Assembly: GCF_002150505.1 (NCBI RefSeq)
Contig: NZ_MSSV01000021.1
Location: 21,994 to 85,993, forward strand
DNA length: 64,000 bases
DNA from: Algoriphagus ratkowskyi
Lineage (GTDB): Bacteria > Bacteroidota > Bacteroidia > Cytophagales > Cyclobacteriaceae
Direction of reading: 5' to 3'
The position numbers and the translations under genes were made by a program. Shown in pieces: positions 26,102 to 34,752 of the stretch (position 1 is its first letter; each line of letters begins with the position of its first letter). The notes below the pieces were generated by a model. It was not told the origin of the DNA. It made no database searches and saw only the letters and a program-made list of their open reading frames with translations.

Positions 26102-27844
26102 TTATATATTTTTCTTTTTCAGTTCTGATACTATGAAATCTGAGGTTCTCCAGCTCAAGGCAAGGATGGTCCAGGTAGGATTCTTGTCAGCTTGAGATAC
26201 AAATGAGCCCGCATCCACCACAAAAAGATTTTTGCAGTCATGTGCTTGAGAATTAGAATTAAGCACGGAAGTTTTTGGGTCGTTGCCCATTCTGGCTGTG
26301 CCTACTTCATGAATGATCCTTCCAGGAGCGAGAAGGCCATACATCGTATCTGCACCAGGTTTTGTTCCCAGTAATTGTGCTCCAGCTCCAGTCAAAATTT
26401 CTTCGAAGGTATCTTGCATGTGCTTGGCTTGGTTGATTTCCTGATCTGTCCATTTGTAATTAAACCGTAGCACTGGAATACCAAATTTGTCCACCACCGT
26501 TGGGTCGATTTCACAGTAGTTGTCAAACCTCGGGACACTTTCCCCTCGGCCTGACATTCCTACAGTTGATCCGTAGATCTGGCGGATGTCCTTTTTCAGA
26601 CCTACACCATAGCCGCCGTTTGGACTTGGCTGGCCAAATTCATCAGTAATGTATTTTCTCATGGAGTCCATATTTCCTCCAGCTCCATAGCTAGGTTGGC
26701 CCATTCCTCCGCCATACTCTATGTGATAGCCTCTGGCAAAATCCAGTTTCTTATTGTCCAGCCACCATGGTGTGTACACGTGCATTCCACCGGTACCGTC
26801 CTCATTGTATCGCTCTCGCCCCATCATATCTGGAATAATCCCTGATCTGCTGGCACCTGTAGAGTCATGTAAGTAATGACCCAGTACGCCGGAGCTATTG
26901 CCAATCCCGTTTGGATGCATCTTTGACTTAGAGTTCAGCATAATCCGTGAAGTCTCGCAGGCAGATGCTCCCAAGACTACCACGTTGGATTTGAGCTTGT
27001 ATTCCTTCATGTCTTTCACGTTGACAAAGGAAACTCCAGTCGCTTTGCCCGAATCATCCGAGGTAACTTTTCTTACCATGCTGTGCGTATAAAGATCCAC
27101 TTTGCCCTGCTTCATGGCGGGATGAACTAGGCATGTTCCTGCAGAGAAATCAGCATAAACCTGACAGGCACGATTACATTGGCGACAGAAAAAACATGCA
27201 CCTCGTTCCTTATTAATTGGCCTGGTCAGAATTGATAGCCTTGAGGGAATCATCGGGATGCTTGCGGCAGTAGTACCTTTTTTCAGATAGATTTCATGAA
27301 GTCTCGGCTTAGGAGGAGGAAGGAAAAAACCATCGGGCTCATTGTAAATGCCTTCTTTAGTACCATAAACGCCTATCAGCTTATCAACCTTGTCATAGTA
27401 TGGTTTGACATCGTCATAGCCGATTGGCCAGTCGTCACCTAAACCATCTATACTGGCTCTTTTGAAATCATTTGGACCAAAGCGTAGCGAGATTCTTCCC
27501 CAGTGATTAGTTCTGCCACCGACCATTCTAGATCGGAACCAATCAAATTCGGAATCTCCTTTCCGGGTGTATGGTTCACCATCAATTTCCCAGCCTCCGA
27601 TTGCCGCATCAAAATCTCCAAATGGACGTATTTGAGTGCCGGCACCTCTTCGTGGAGATTCCCAAGGTGGTCTGAGTTGGGTACGATCTTCTTCCTTGGC
27701 GGGGTCAAAATCTCCGCCAGCTTCTATTACTGCTACTGAGAGTCCGGCCTCAGAAAGGATTTTGGAGGCCATACCGCCACCAGCTCCAGACCCTACGATA
27801 ATTACATCATAAGTGTCCCCGGAAGATTTAATTTGAAAGCTCAT
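26102..27844 (-). CDS. GMC oxidoreductase, FAD subunit of a periplasmic dehydrogenase
   Basis: 580 aa with no signal of its own, so it probably travels with subunit 3. N-terminal FAD motif YDVIIVGSGAGGGMASKIL, FAD loop MVGGRTNHWGR, and a C-terminal catalytic region with His in IIHEVGTARMG and Asn in KNPTWTILALSWR, as in GMC enzymes. Unusual is a Cys cluster at residues 217-227, CFFCRQCNRAC (CX2CX2CX3C), the spacing of a ferredoxin-type 4Fe-4S site; bacterial FAD glucose dehydrogenases have a related Fe-S insert. It oxidises a sugar, polyol or sugar acid (substrate unknown), passing electrons on, perhaps through the cluster. Confidence 0.88.
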   Translation of the reverse strand: MSFQIKSSGDTYDVIIVGSGAGGGMASKILSEAGLSVAVIEAGGDFDPAKEEDRTQLRPPWESPRRGAGTQIRPFGDFDAAIGGWEIDGEPYTRKGDSEFDWFRSRMVGGRTNHWGRISLRFGPNDFKRASIDGLGDDWPIGYDDVKPYYDKVDKLIGVYGTKEGIYNEPDGFFLPPPKPRLHEIYLKKGTTAASIPMIPSRLSILTRPINKERGACFFCRQCNRACQVYADFSAGTCLVHPAMKQGKVDLYTHSMVRKVTSDDSGKATGVSFVNVKDMKEYKLKSNVVVLGASACETSRIMLNSKSKMHPNGIGNSSGVLGHYLHDSTGASRSGIIPDMMGRERYNEDGTGGMHVYTPWWLDNKKLDFARGYHIEYGGGMGQPSYGAGGNMDSMRKYITDEFGQPSPNGGYGVGLKKDIRQIYGSTVGMSGRGESVPRFDNYCEIDPTVVDKFGIPVLRFNYKWTDQEINQAKHMQDTFEEILTGAGAQLLGTKPGADTMYGLLAPGRIIHEVGTARMGNDPKTSVLNSNSQAHDCKNLFVVDAGSFVSQADKNPTWTILALSWRTSDFIVSELKKKNI

Positions 27845-27953
27845 TTATTAAAAATTTTTATGGAAGATAAAATATAGCGTAAAAAATAGAGCAATGAAAC
27901 TGCTCCGCTACTTCCTTGGTTTTTAAGACAATATATTAACTTATTCTATTGAA

Positions 27954-28646
27954 TTAGTTAATTGCGTTTTCTATGTAAGGCCAAATGGTTTCAAAGACGA
28001 TTTGATGACCTTCCTCAGTAGGGTGAATGCCATCAGGCAGATTAAGTTCAGGAATTCCACCTACATTTTCTAGGAGAAAAGGTATTAATGTTACACCTTT
28101 TTCAGTGGCTACAGCTGGGTACATGGCTGTAAATTCACCAGTATAGTCCTGCCCCATATTCGGAGGGATCTGCATGCCAGCTAAAATTATTTTGGTATCA
28201 GGAAATTTAGATCTGACCTTATCTATAATTTTGAGGAGGTTACTTTTTGACTCTGTTACTTTGATGCCCCGCAAGCCATCATTTCCCCCAAGTTCCAATA
28301 CAAAAACATCCGGCTTGTCTTCCAGAAACCAATCCAATCTGCTCAGACCGCCAGCGGTAGTTTCGCCCGAAAGGCCACCGTTGATTACCCTGTAATCCAT
28401 ACCAAGGCTGTCAATTCTTTTTTGTGTTAATCCAGTGAAGCCGTCCTCCTGATCGATTCCGTAGGCGGCAGTCAGGCTATTACCAAAGAAGAGGATGTTC
28501 TTCTGATCAGATTTTACTTCACTTGTTTTCTTAGTGGTGGTTTCTGTTTGAGATGTTTCGCTTTTTTTCTCAGCGCAAGAAATTACAGCAAGTCCTAGAA
28601 ATAATAGAAGGGTAGGAAAGGATAGGCGCTTATAATTGAAAGTCAT
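27954..28646 (-). CDS. TesA-like SGNH esterase/arylesterase lipoprotein
   Basis: 230 aa with a lipobox Cys24 (LGLAVISCAEKK) and a Lys/Thr/Ser linker. SGNH blocks: nucleophile Ser57 in FFGNSLTAAYG, Gly in NGGLSGETT, Asn in LGGNDGLRG, and the catalytic Asp205/His208 in LPDGIHPTEEGH. Related E. coli TesA is a periplasmic thioesterase/lysophospholipase. It diverges from the YbbA/YbbP-like ABC pair, the same tesA-ybbA-ybbP neighbourhood as in E. coli, which supports orthology. Confidence 0.9.
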   Translation of the reverse strand: MTFNYKRLSFPTLLLFLGLAVISCAEKKSETSQTETTTKKTSEVKSDQKNILFFGNSLTAAYGIDQEDGFTGLTQKRIDSLGMDYRVINGGLSGETTAGGLSRLDWFLEDKPDVFVLELGGNDGLRGIKVTESKSNLLKIIDKVRSKFPDTKIILAGMQIPPNMGQDYTGEFTAMYPAVATEKGVTLIPFLLENVGGIPELNLPDGIHPTEEGHQIVFETIWPYIENAIN

Positions 28647-28852
28647 GATGATGGGAATGATGAGTAGTAAGACTATATACCCAAAAGGATATTCTATCTA
28701 AAAGGTTCGATAATGAATACAAACAAGCATGAAAATACCTTCACTGTAAAGTAATTTGTCGATTCGTAGTGGGATTGTTACCTTCCACCAACAATAGCAA
28801 GGGTTTGCCGTTAAGCTGTAACTCAACACGTTTCCCCACCCAAGTACATCAC

Positions 28853-29530
28853 ATGAATATTTTATCAGTAGCAAACCTGAGCAAGGTTTACCAAAGTGGC
28901 AGCAGAAAACTGACTGTCTTAGACGAGGTTACATTCGACATCAAAGCAGGAGAAATCATTTCTATCGTAGGTCCCTCGGGCAGTGGTAAGACGACGCTTC
29001 TTGGACTTTGCGCTGGTTTGGATTCAGGATCTACAGGAAGTGTAGTGCTGGATGGTAATTCCCTAGAGAAACTTACTGAAGATCAGCGGGCAGCGGTCAG
29101 AAATCAAAGTGTTGGCTTTATTTTTCAGAATTTCCAACTCTTGCCAACCTTGACAGCTTTGGAAAACGTGATGGTTCCCTTGGAGCTGAAGAAGAGGAAA
29201 AATGCACGTCAGAAAGCTCAAGAGCTTCTTGATAAAGTTGGCTTGGGAGATAGAGGAACACATTATCCTACTCAACTTTCGGGTGGAGAGCAGCAGCGAG
29301 TCTCTATCGCCAGAGCTTTTGCCAATGAACCAAAAATACTTTTCGCAGATGAGCCTACGGGTAATCTGGACACGGAAACAGGCGAAATGATCGAAAAATT
29401 GATTTTTGACCTCAACAAAGAAGAAGGAACTACGCTGGTTTTAGTGACGCACGATTTGGAACTGGCAGCCAAAACTCAGCGCATTATTTATATCAAAGGA
29501 GGAAAAGTACAGGAGGGAACTCATGCCTGA
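28853..29530 (+). CDS. YbbA/LolD-like ABC transporter ATPase
   Basis: 225 aa from MNILSVANLSKVYQSG (ATG 28853); the longer frame adds a non-family leader. Walker A GPSGSGKTTLL, signature LSGGEQQRVSIA, Walker B ILFADEPTGNLD, H-loop VLVTHD. This is the MacB/LolD/YbbA branch that pairs with FtsX-fold permeases. Its stop overlaps the permease start by 8 bp. It lies in the cytoplasm bound to the permease below. Confidence 0.93.
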   Translation: MNILSVANLSKVYQSGSRKLTVLDEVTFDIKAGEIISIVGPSGSGKTTLLGLCAGLDSGSTGSVVLDGNSLEKLTEDQRAAVRNQSVGFIFQNFQLLPTLTALENVMVPLELKKRKNARQKAQELLDKVGLGDRGTHYPTQLSGGEQQRVSIARAFANEPKILFADEPTGNLDTETGEMIEKLIFDLNKEEGTTLVLVTHDLELAAKTQRIIYIKGGKVQEGTHA

Positions 29531-32045
29531 TTTCGGATGGATTTTTAAGATGGCTTTTCGGGATTTCCGTAAAAATATCTCTAGACTTTTGCTTTTTGTT
29601 TCTTCGATTGTAGTCGGAATTGCTGCGTTAGTGGCGATTAGTTCCTTTGGAGAAAATCTTACGGCCGACATTAATAACCAAGCAAAAGAGCTTTTAGGAG
29701 CTGATTTGGTTTTAGAAAATAGCAAGCCAATTGGTAAGCAGGCTGTAGATAGTTTAGCTACACAGATGGCATCAGAAGTTAATTTCGCCAGTATGGTGGC
29801 TTTTCCTGAAACAGGTGCAAGTCGTCTGACACAGGTCCGTGCGCTAGAAGGTGATTTCCCATTCTATGGTTTTTTTGAGACCATACCAGTCTCTGGAGAT
29901 GCAGATTTTCGTTCCGGTGGGAAAAAGGCTTTAGTAGAAAAAACACTAATGGCTCAGTTTGATGCTGTAGTAGGTGATCAGATCAAAATAGGAGAAGTGC
30001 TATTTACTGTAGTTGGTGAATTGCAAAGTGTCCCTGGACAAACAGGGATCACCGCTTCAGTAGCTCCGGCGGTGTATATTCCAATGGATTATTTGGAAGA
30101 AACTGGCTTAGTACAACTTGGAAGTAGGGTTAATTACAGTAGGTATTTTCAGTTTGCTGAAGGGACTGATGTAGACGCATTAATTAAGCCCTATGATGAT
30201 TTATGGGAAGAAGAGCGGGTAGACGCAGACACGGTTGAGGATAAGAAAAATTCCACTGGCCGTTCATTTGCGAACCTCTCAAATTTTCTAAGTTTAGTAG
30301 CATTTATTGCTTTACTGCTAGGCTGTGTTGGAGTTGCCAGTGCCGTGAATGTTTTTGTGAAAGAGAAGTTGGCTTCTGTAGCTGTATTACGCTGTCTAGG
30401 TGTCTCGTCTAGAGATGTGTTGCTGATTTATCTGACGGAGATCATGATTATGGGCTTTGTTGGGGCGGTTCTTGGGTCTTTCTTAGGGACACTACTTCAG
30501 TTTGTGTTGCCAGCTGTGTTTGCTGATTTCCTTCCCGTAGAAGTATCCTTTGGGATTTCATGGCTTTCAGTGGGCTTTGGAGTTGTGACAGGCCTTTTTG
30601 TTTCCGTGTTATTTGCGCTATTGCCGCTGTTGAAAGTGAGAAATGTTTCTCCAATGGCAACGCTGAGACCAGAAACTGGAGATTCCACCTTGCTCAAAGA
30701 TCCTTTGCGATGGTTGGTGATCGTTGCCATTCTTGCATTTATTTGGGGGTTTAGTTTTTACTTATTAAGAAGAACTGATTTTGCTTTTGGCTTTACAGGT
30801 TTTGTAGTCTTCGCATTTGGAATACTTTGGGCAGTTGCTCAAGCGATTATTTGGGCAGTAAGACGGTTCTTGCCTATTTCTTTCACTTATACCTTGCGTC
30901 AATCTCTGGCAAATTTATACCGACCAAATAATCAGACCGTTTCTTTGATTGCGACAATCGGCTTGGGTACAGCGATGATTTCAACACTCTTTTTCCTCCA
31001 AAATCAATTGCTGGAAGAAGCAAAGTTTGCAGACAAAGAAGATCAACCTAATATGTTGATGTTTGATATTCAAACTGCTCAGTTAGAGGATGTAAAAGCG
31101 GCAATTGAGTCTAAGGGTATACCTATTCTCCAAGAAGTTGCAATTGTGACAATGCAACTCAATGAGATCAATGGGGTAGACAAGAAGAAGAACGAGGAGA
31201 TGTCGGACGAGGAGAACTTTTCTCGACGGCTTTATAATAGAGAGTTTCGTGTGACTTACCGGGACACACTTATTTCCTCAGAGACATTGGTCGAAGGTGA
31301 ATTAATTCCACAAGGTGCCCGAGGAGATAGTATTTTTGTTTCTTTTGAAAAAGGTTTTGGTACTGGGAATGGTTTGAAAATCGGAGATGAAATTGAGTTT
31401 AATGTGCAGGGTAGGCCGATTAAAACTTACATAGGAAGTTTTCGAGAGGTAAAGTTTAATCAGGTATCGACCAATTTCTTGGTTCTTTTCCCAGAGGGAG
31501 TTTTAGATCAGGCTCCAAAATTTCACGTGCTTATCACCAAAACAAAAGATGACCGACAAGCCGCAGAGACGCAGTCGGAAATTGTACGAGATTTTCCAAA
31601 CATTTCTATTATTAACCTAGGCACAATCGTAGCAACCTTGGAAGAGATTTTAGGGAAAATCAGCTTTGTTATTCAGTTTATGGCGTTTTTTAGTATCGCA
31701 ACAGGAGTCTTGGTATTGATTAGTTCCTTGATCATAAGTAAATATCAACGCATGCGAGAGAGTATCTTGCTTCGAACATTGGGGGCTAGCTCGGCTATTG
31801 TAAGTAAGATCAATACGCTGGAATATTTCTTTTTAGGAAGTTTAGCATCGCTTTCCGGGATTATTTTATCCTTTGGAGCGACATGGTTGCTGAGTGAGTT
31901 TGTGTTTGAGATGTCCTTCCGCGGAGCATGGGCAGAGGCATTGATGCTTTACGTAGTGATCACGACGCTTACGATTGTATTGGGTTGGCTGAACGGTAGA
32001 AAAATCATTAATCAGCCACCGATGGAGATCTTGAGGGGGAACTAG
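29523..32045 (+). CDS. YbbP-like FtsX-family ABC permease
   Basis: 840 aa with two FtsX repeats. A first helix near residue 20 precedes a MacB-like periplasmic domain (about 40-235). Helices lie at about 255-280, 305-330 and 345-370, two more at 395-440, a second periplasmic domain at about 485-680, and terminal helices at about 710-830. Orthology to E. coli YbbP is supported by size and by neighbours TesA and YbbA. Role unknown; possibly lipid or lipoprotein handling at the inner membrane. It has its start overlapping the ATPase. Confidence 0.9.
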   Translation: MPDFGWIFKMAFRDFRKNISRLLLFVSSIVVGIAALVAISSFGENLTADINNQAKELLGADLVLENSKPIGKQAVDSLATQMASEVNFASMVAFPETGASRLTQVRALEGDFPFYGFFETIPVSGDADFRSGGKKALVEKTLMAQFDAVVGDQIKIGEVLFTVVGELQSVPGQTGITASVAPAVYIPMDYLEETGLVQLGSRVNYSRYFQFAEGTDVDALIKPYDDLWEEERVDADTVEDKKNSTGRSFANLSNFLSLVAFIALLLGCVGVASAVNVFVKEKLASVAVLRCLGVSSRDVLLIYLTEIMIMGFVGAVLGSFLGTLLQFVLPAVFADFLPVEVSFGISWLSVGFGVVTGLFVSVLFALLPLLKVRNVSPMATLRPETGDSTLLKDPLRWLVIVAILAFIWGFSFYLLRRTDFAFGFTGFVVFAFGILWAVAQAIIWAVRRFLPISFTYTLRQSLANLYRPNNQTVSLIATIGLGTAMISTLFFLQNQLLEEAKFADKEDQPNMLMFDIQTAQLEDVKAAIESKGIPILQEVAIVTMQLNEINGVDKKKNEEMSDEENFSRRLYNREFRVTYRDTLISSETLVEGELIPQGARGDSIFVSFEKGFGTGNGLKIGDEIEFNVQGRPIKTYIGSFREVKFNQVSTNFLVLFPEGVLDQAPKFHVLITKTKDDRQAAETQSEIVRDFPNISIINLGTIVATLEEILGKISFVIQFMAFFSIATGVLVLISSLIISKYQRMRESILLRTLGASSAIVSKINTLEYFFLGSLASLSGIILSFGATWLLSEFVFEMSFRGAWAEALMLYVVITTLTIVLGWLNGRKIINQPPMEILRGN

Positions 32046-32171
32046 CAGGGATAAAAATTAGATAGTTGAAATTTGAAATGGGCTCTCACAAGGAGCTCAT
32101 TTTCTTTTTGCTTATGATTGATTAAATTCAAGTATCAAATATTTTTCATAAATCTCTAAATTTATCTTGAT

Positions 32172-32618
32172 ATGCAAGCTTACGTTAACTTTTTGCTGGA
32201 GGACATTACAGCAGCTCATCGCCCCGCAGATTATTTTAATAAGTCACGAAAAAACTCCGAAGAAGAAGATTTGGAAGAAGCATTACTAGAATCTGAAATG
32301 TTTGTGTCACAGGAGGTAAGATCTGGATTTGAAGGCTACTGTGGGTTGAAGCGGGAGAGCTTTCCTCCTGTAGATCAGCTTTCCAACGAGCAGCTTGCTC
32401 AATTGACGTCCTCCTTTGTAAAAATGATGGAGTCTTGGAATTTGTTGGTTCACTTTCCAGATGATCTTCCGCAGCCAATACGATATGAGCTATTGATGGA
32501 GATATTAGTAGGACCAGTAATGATTTTCAATCATGGCTACTGGGGTTTTGACTTTTGTACTGGTGAACCTGTAGGCTGTAAGTTAGGTGAGTATTGTCCC
32601 TGTTTGAATAGAGAATAA
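32172..32618 (+). CDS. Hypothetical protein, 148 aa, Cys-rich tail
   Basis: Soluble, acidic and mainly helical (MQAYVNFLLEDITAAHRP at the start, a Glu-rich loop at 30-45, SFVKMMESWNLLVHFPDDLP near 95). The C-terminus carries four Cys (DFCTGEPVGCKLGEYCPCL), which might bind a metal. No family name is recognised. It lies 126 bp after the permease and is convergent with the ATPase gene. Conservation in related genomes would decide whether it is real; codon usage looks like its neighbours. Confidence 0.7.
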   Translation: MQAYVNFLLEDITAAHRPADYFNKSRKNSEEEDLEEALLESEMFVSQEVRSGFEGYCGLKRESFPPVDQLSNEQLAQLTSSFVKMMESWNLLVHFPDDLPQPIRYELLMEILVGPVMIFNHGYWGFDFCTGEPVGCKLGEYCPCLNRE

Positions 32619-32658
32619 TAAGATCCACAAAAAATCAAAATTCAAGCTGATATGTTAG

Positions 32659-32686
32659 CTTTTCCAAAGTGCCAAACTTTGGGAAA
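32659..32686 (+). repeat. CTTTTCCAAAGT hairpin, copy 1
   Basis: CTTTTCCAAAGT (32659-32670) and ACTTTGGGAAA (32676-32686) form a slightly imperfect hairpin. A near-identical perfect version lies at 34193-34221, so the pair brackets the DUF4143 ATPase gene. It lacks a T-tract in either direction. Confidence 0.5.
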
Positions 32687-32712
32687 TCTCTGAATTATAA
32701 GAGGGATTAGTG

Positions 32713-33897
32713 TTAACTAGAAATCATCCCCATAAATTCTACCAGTCCTACCACTTCAATGTCACCTCTCATCGGAAACCGATCAGATCCTGAGTAAACC
32801 ATATATTTTTTGGTTGCTCCTATATCTGCGCATGCGCGATGAAAGCCGGAACTGATCGTCGGAGCACTGGACTTTTTGATTTCAATCCCCCAAACTTCCT
32901 TTGTTCCAAATTCTAGAACCAGGTCAATTTCGGCTTGGTTACTCGAACGATAATAGCTCGCTGTCCAGTCAGCCGGTAATTGATTTAAGATATTTTCCAT
33001 CACAAAGCCCTCCCAACTTGCACCAACTGCCGGATGTCCTAAAAGCTGTTCGAAAGATGAAATGTTCCACAAACTATGTAACAAGCCTGTATCTCGAATA
33101 TAAACCTTGGGAGTTTTAACCAATCGTTTTTTTGAGTTGCCCGACCAAGGCTGAACTTGCCTGACCATAAAGAAGTCCTGAAGAATATCTAAATAAGATC
33201 GGGCAGTGGTATGGCTGACTTCCAAACTCTTAGCGATTTCCGACAGTACGGCTTGTTGCCCATGATAGTGAGCTAACATAGACCAGAAACGCTTCATTCT
33301 CGTAGCCGGAATCGATGGTCCAAACAGCGGAATATCTTTTTCTACATAGGTAGAAACGAAGTCTCGTCTCCAATTTTGGCTTTCCGCTTCTGAATCTGCC
33401 AGGTAGCTATCTGGGAATCCTCCCCTGAACCACAATTTCTCCAGATTGAAACCCAATGGATCATTCTGATATAGTTCCTTTACAGAAAAAGGGGCTAATT
33501 CCAAGTATCGAATTCTTCCTGCCAGTGATTCTGAAGACTGTTGCAAAAGATCTCGTGAAGCTGACCCTAAAAGCAGAAAATGTCCAGCACGCTCTCCACT
33601 CCGTTTTCGGATGTCCACCAAAGCTCTAATTACAGGAAAAAGTTCTGGTTTGCGTTGTACTTCGTCTATGACCAAAAGCTGATTTTCGAAGCGTTTCAAA
33701 TAGCTTTCCGCATCATCCAACTTGGCTAAGTCGGAATTGAGTTCCAAATCTAGGTAGTGAATAGGTTTGTCCACAGCAGACTTCACCAGCTCTAAAGCTA
33801 GTGTAGTTTTCCCCACTTGCCTTGGGCCGAGAATGACCACTACGGGCATGTTTTTCAGGCTTTGGAGGAGGCGATCTTCTATAAGTCTCGTGATCAT
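32713..33897 (-). CDS. AAA+ ATPase with DUF4143 domain
   Basis: 394 aa from MITRLIEDRLLQSLK (ATG 33897); the longer frame runs through the upstream 51-bp repeats and adds a repeated MQIESL motif, so it is rejected. N-terminal AAA_14 ATPase: Walker A VVILGPRQVGKTT and Walker B LLVIDEVQRKPELFP. C-terminal DUF4143 region (about 210-394) starts near YVEKDIPLFGP and ends with a nuclease-like core (SSNQAEIDLVLEF...WGIEIKKS), reminiscent of the PD-(D/E)xK-type fold. These mobile, patchily distributed proteins have no firm function. Confidence 0.88.
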   Translation of the reverse strand: MITRLIEDRLLQSLKNMPVVVILGPRQVGKTTLALELVKSAVDKPIHYLDLELNSDLAKLDDAESYLKRFENQLLVIDEVQRKPELFPVIRALVDIRKRSGERAGHFLLLGSASRDLLQQSSESLAGRIRYLELAPFSVKELYQNDPLGFNLEKLWFRGGFPDSYLADSEAESQNWRRDFVSTYVEKDIPLFGPSIPATRMKRFWSMLAHYHGQQAVLSEIAKSLEVSHTTARSYLDILQDFFMVRQVQPWSGNSKKRLVKTPKVYIRDTGLLHSLWNISSFEQLLGHPAVGASWEGFVMENILNQLPADWTASYYRSSNQAEIDLVLEFGTKEVWGIEIKKSSAPTISSGFHRACADIGATKKYMVYSGSDRFPMRGDIEVVGLVEFMGMISS

Positions 33898-33907
33898 GCT
33901 TTTGTGT

Positions 33908-34009
33908 AAACTTTCAATTTGCATGAAATGTAGTTTAAATTCATGCAATATGAAAGTTAAACTTTCAATTTGCATGAAATTAGATAGTTTTTTATGTAAT
34001 CTGAAAGGT
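33908..34009 (+). repeat. Two tandem 51-bp palindromic units upstream of the ATPase
   Basis: Units 33908-33958 and 33959-34009 each read AAACTTTCAATTTGCATGAA, a variable 11-14 nt centre, then an inverted copy (TTCATGCAATATGAAAGTT in unit 1; TTATGTAATCTGAAAGGT in unit 2). The first 22 bases of the units are identical; the right arm of unit 2 is decayed. The array ends 10 bp before the ATPase start codon (33897), so it lies where its promoter and operator should be. Confidence 0.75.
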
Positions 34010-34192
34010 ATATTAATTATAAGAGGCTTTTTTGTAATTCAAACAAGTCTGCTTTTAAGCGAGCTTTTGTACCCTGATATGCCTTTAGATTATATACCTG
34101 TTTACCGAAATTAGAGCGAAACTTCCCGATATCTACTTCGTGTCATACGGATAAACTTTTCTTCCTCCCCAGATATTCAGCCTGATCCAAAG

Positions 34193-34221
34193 CTTTTCCA
34201 AAGTTTAGAACTTTGGAAAAG
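34193..34221 (+). repeat. CTTTTCCAAAGTT hairpin, copy 2
   Basis: Perfect 13-bp inverted repeat (CTTTTCCAAAGTT, loop TAG, AACTTTGGAAAAG). Same family as the hairpin at 32659-32686. It lies 30 bp below the tRNA-Leu terminator. Without a T-run it is not a terminator. Confidence 0.6.
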
Positions 34222-34251
34222 TTGAATGCGGTCAGGAATAATTTTCTGACA

Positions 34252-34284
34252 TAAAAAAAGCCCTTTCTTTTCAGAAAGAGCTTT
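34252..34284 (-). terminator. Terminator of tRNA-Leu
   Basis: On the minus strand AAAGCTCTTTC-TGAAAA-GAAAGGGCTTT (one G:U pair) continues into a T7 run, 10 nt past the tRNA 3' end. Confidence 0.85.
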
Positions 34285-34291
34285 AGCAATG

Positions 34292-34373
34292 TACCCAGAG
34301 CCGGAGTCGAACCGGCACGCCTTGCGGCATTGGTGTTTGAGACCAACGCGTCTACCGATTCCGCCACCTGGGC
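34292..34373 (-). tRNA. tRNA-Leu (anticodon CAA)
   Basis: 82 nt. Acceptor stem GCCCAGG/TCTGGGT (two G:U pairs) with discriminator A. The D-arm contains CGGTAGACGC, the anticodon stem TTGGT/ACCAA holds the loop CTCAAAC with anticodon CAA (34339-34337), there is a class II variable arm (TGCCGCAAGGCG), and the T arm is GCCGGTTCGACTCCGGC. No encoded CCA. CAA reads UUG codons. Confidence 0.96.
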
Positions 34374-34419
34374 TTGTGGTGAGAGTGTGTCTCATTCCTG
34401 TCACTTGCGTAACGGGATG

Positions 34420-34450
34420 CAAATATGAGCAAAGAATCTTTTTTCTACAA
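34420..34450 (-). promoter_or_regulatory. Probable promoter of tRNA-Leu
   Basis: On the minus strand TTG (34450-34448), 20 bp, then CATATTTG (34427-34420), one mismatch from TAnnTTTG. The start would fall near 34412, about 40 nt before the tRNA. The -33 element abuts the stop of the monooxygenase gene. Confidence 0.45.
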
Positions 34451-34452
34451 AC

Positions 34453-34752
34453 TCATATTGTTACTTCTTCTATTTTTCGCGAACTAAATGCAACTGGTCT
34501 CTCTGAGAAAAGAGCTTTGGTGAATGTCCATACACTTTTAAAAAGCTCAGAATCACGGTATTGATTCAGGTATTCTTCGCTTTCCCAGTGGCTGTGAGTT
34601 ATGAAAATATTTTTCTCATTTTCATCTTGCCAAAGCTCTAAATGCAGACATCCAGGAAAATTGCGGATGGATTGCTTATTTACATGGAAATTTTCCAAGA
34701 AATCTTCCACAGCATCTGGCCTAAAAGTCAAGCGAACTATTCGAATCAGCAT
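34453..34752 (-). CDS. ABM-family (antibiotic biosynthesis monooxygenase-like) protein
   Basis: 99 aa, one dimeric alpha/beta-barrel ABM domain: MLIRIVRLTFRPDAVEDFLEN, then CLHLELWQDENEKNIFITHSHW and an amphipathic C-terminal helix. Small ABM proteins act as quinol or haem-handling monooxygenases or simply bind small molecules; no specific substrate is evident. Its start overlaps the SAM hydrolase stop by 1 bp, so the two are co-translated. tRNA-Leu lies 80 bp downstream. Confidence 0.85.
   Translation of the reverse strand: MLIRIVRLTFRPDAVEDFLENFHVNKQSIRNFPGCLHLELWQDENEKNIFITHSHWESEEYLNQYRDSELFKSVWTFTKALFSERPVAFSSRKIEEVTI

Noticed and set aside
27448..27739. ORFs inside the GMC gene in other frames
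   Set aside because: Shadow frames of the GMC gene, no independent features.
33898..33975. N-terminal extension of the DUF4143 ATPase
   Set aside because: Encodes a repeated MQIESL only because the 51-bp repeat is in frame; not family sequence.
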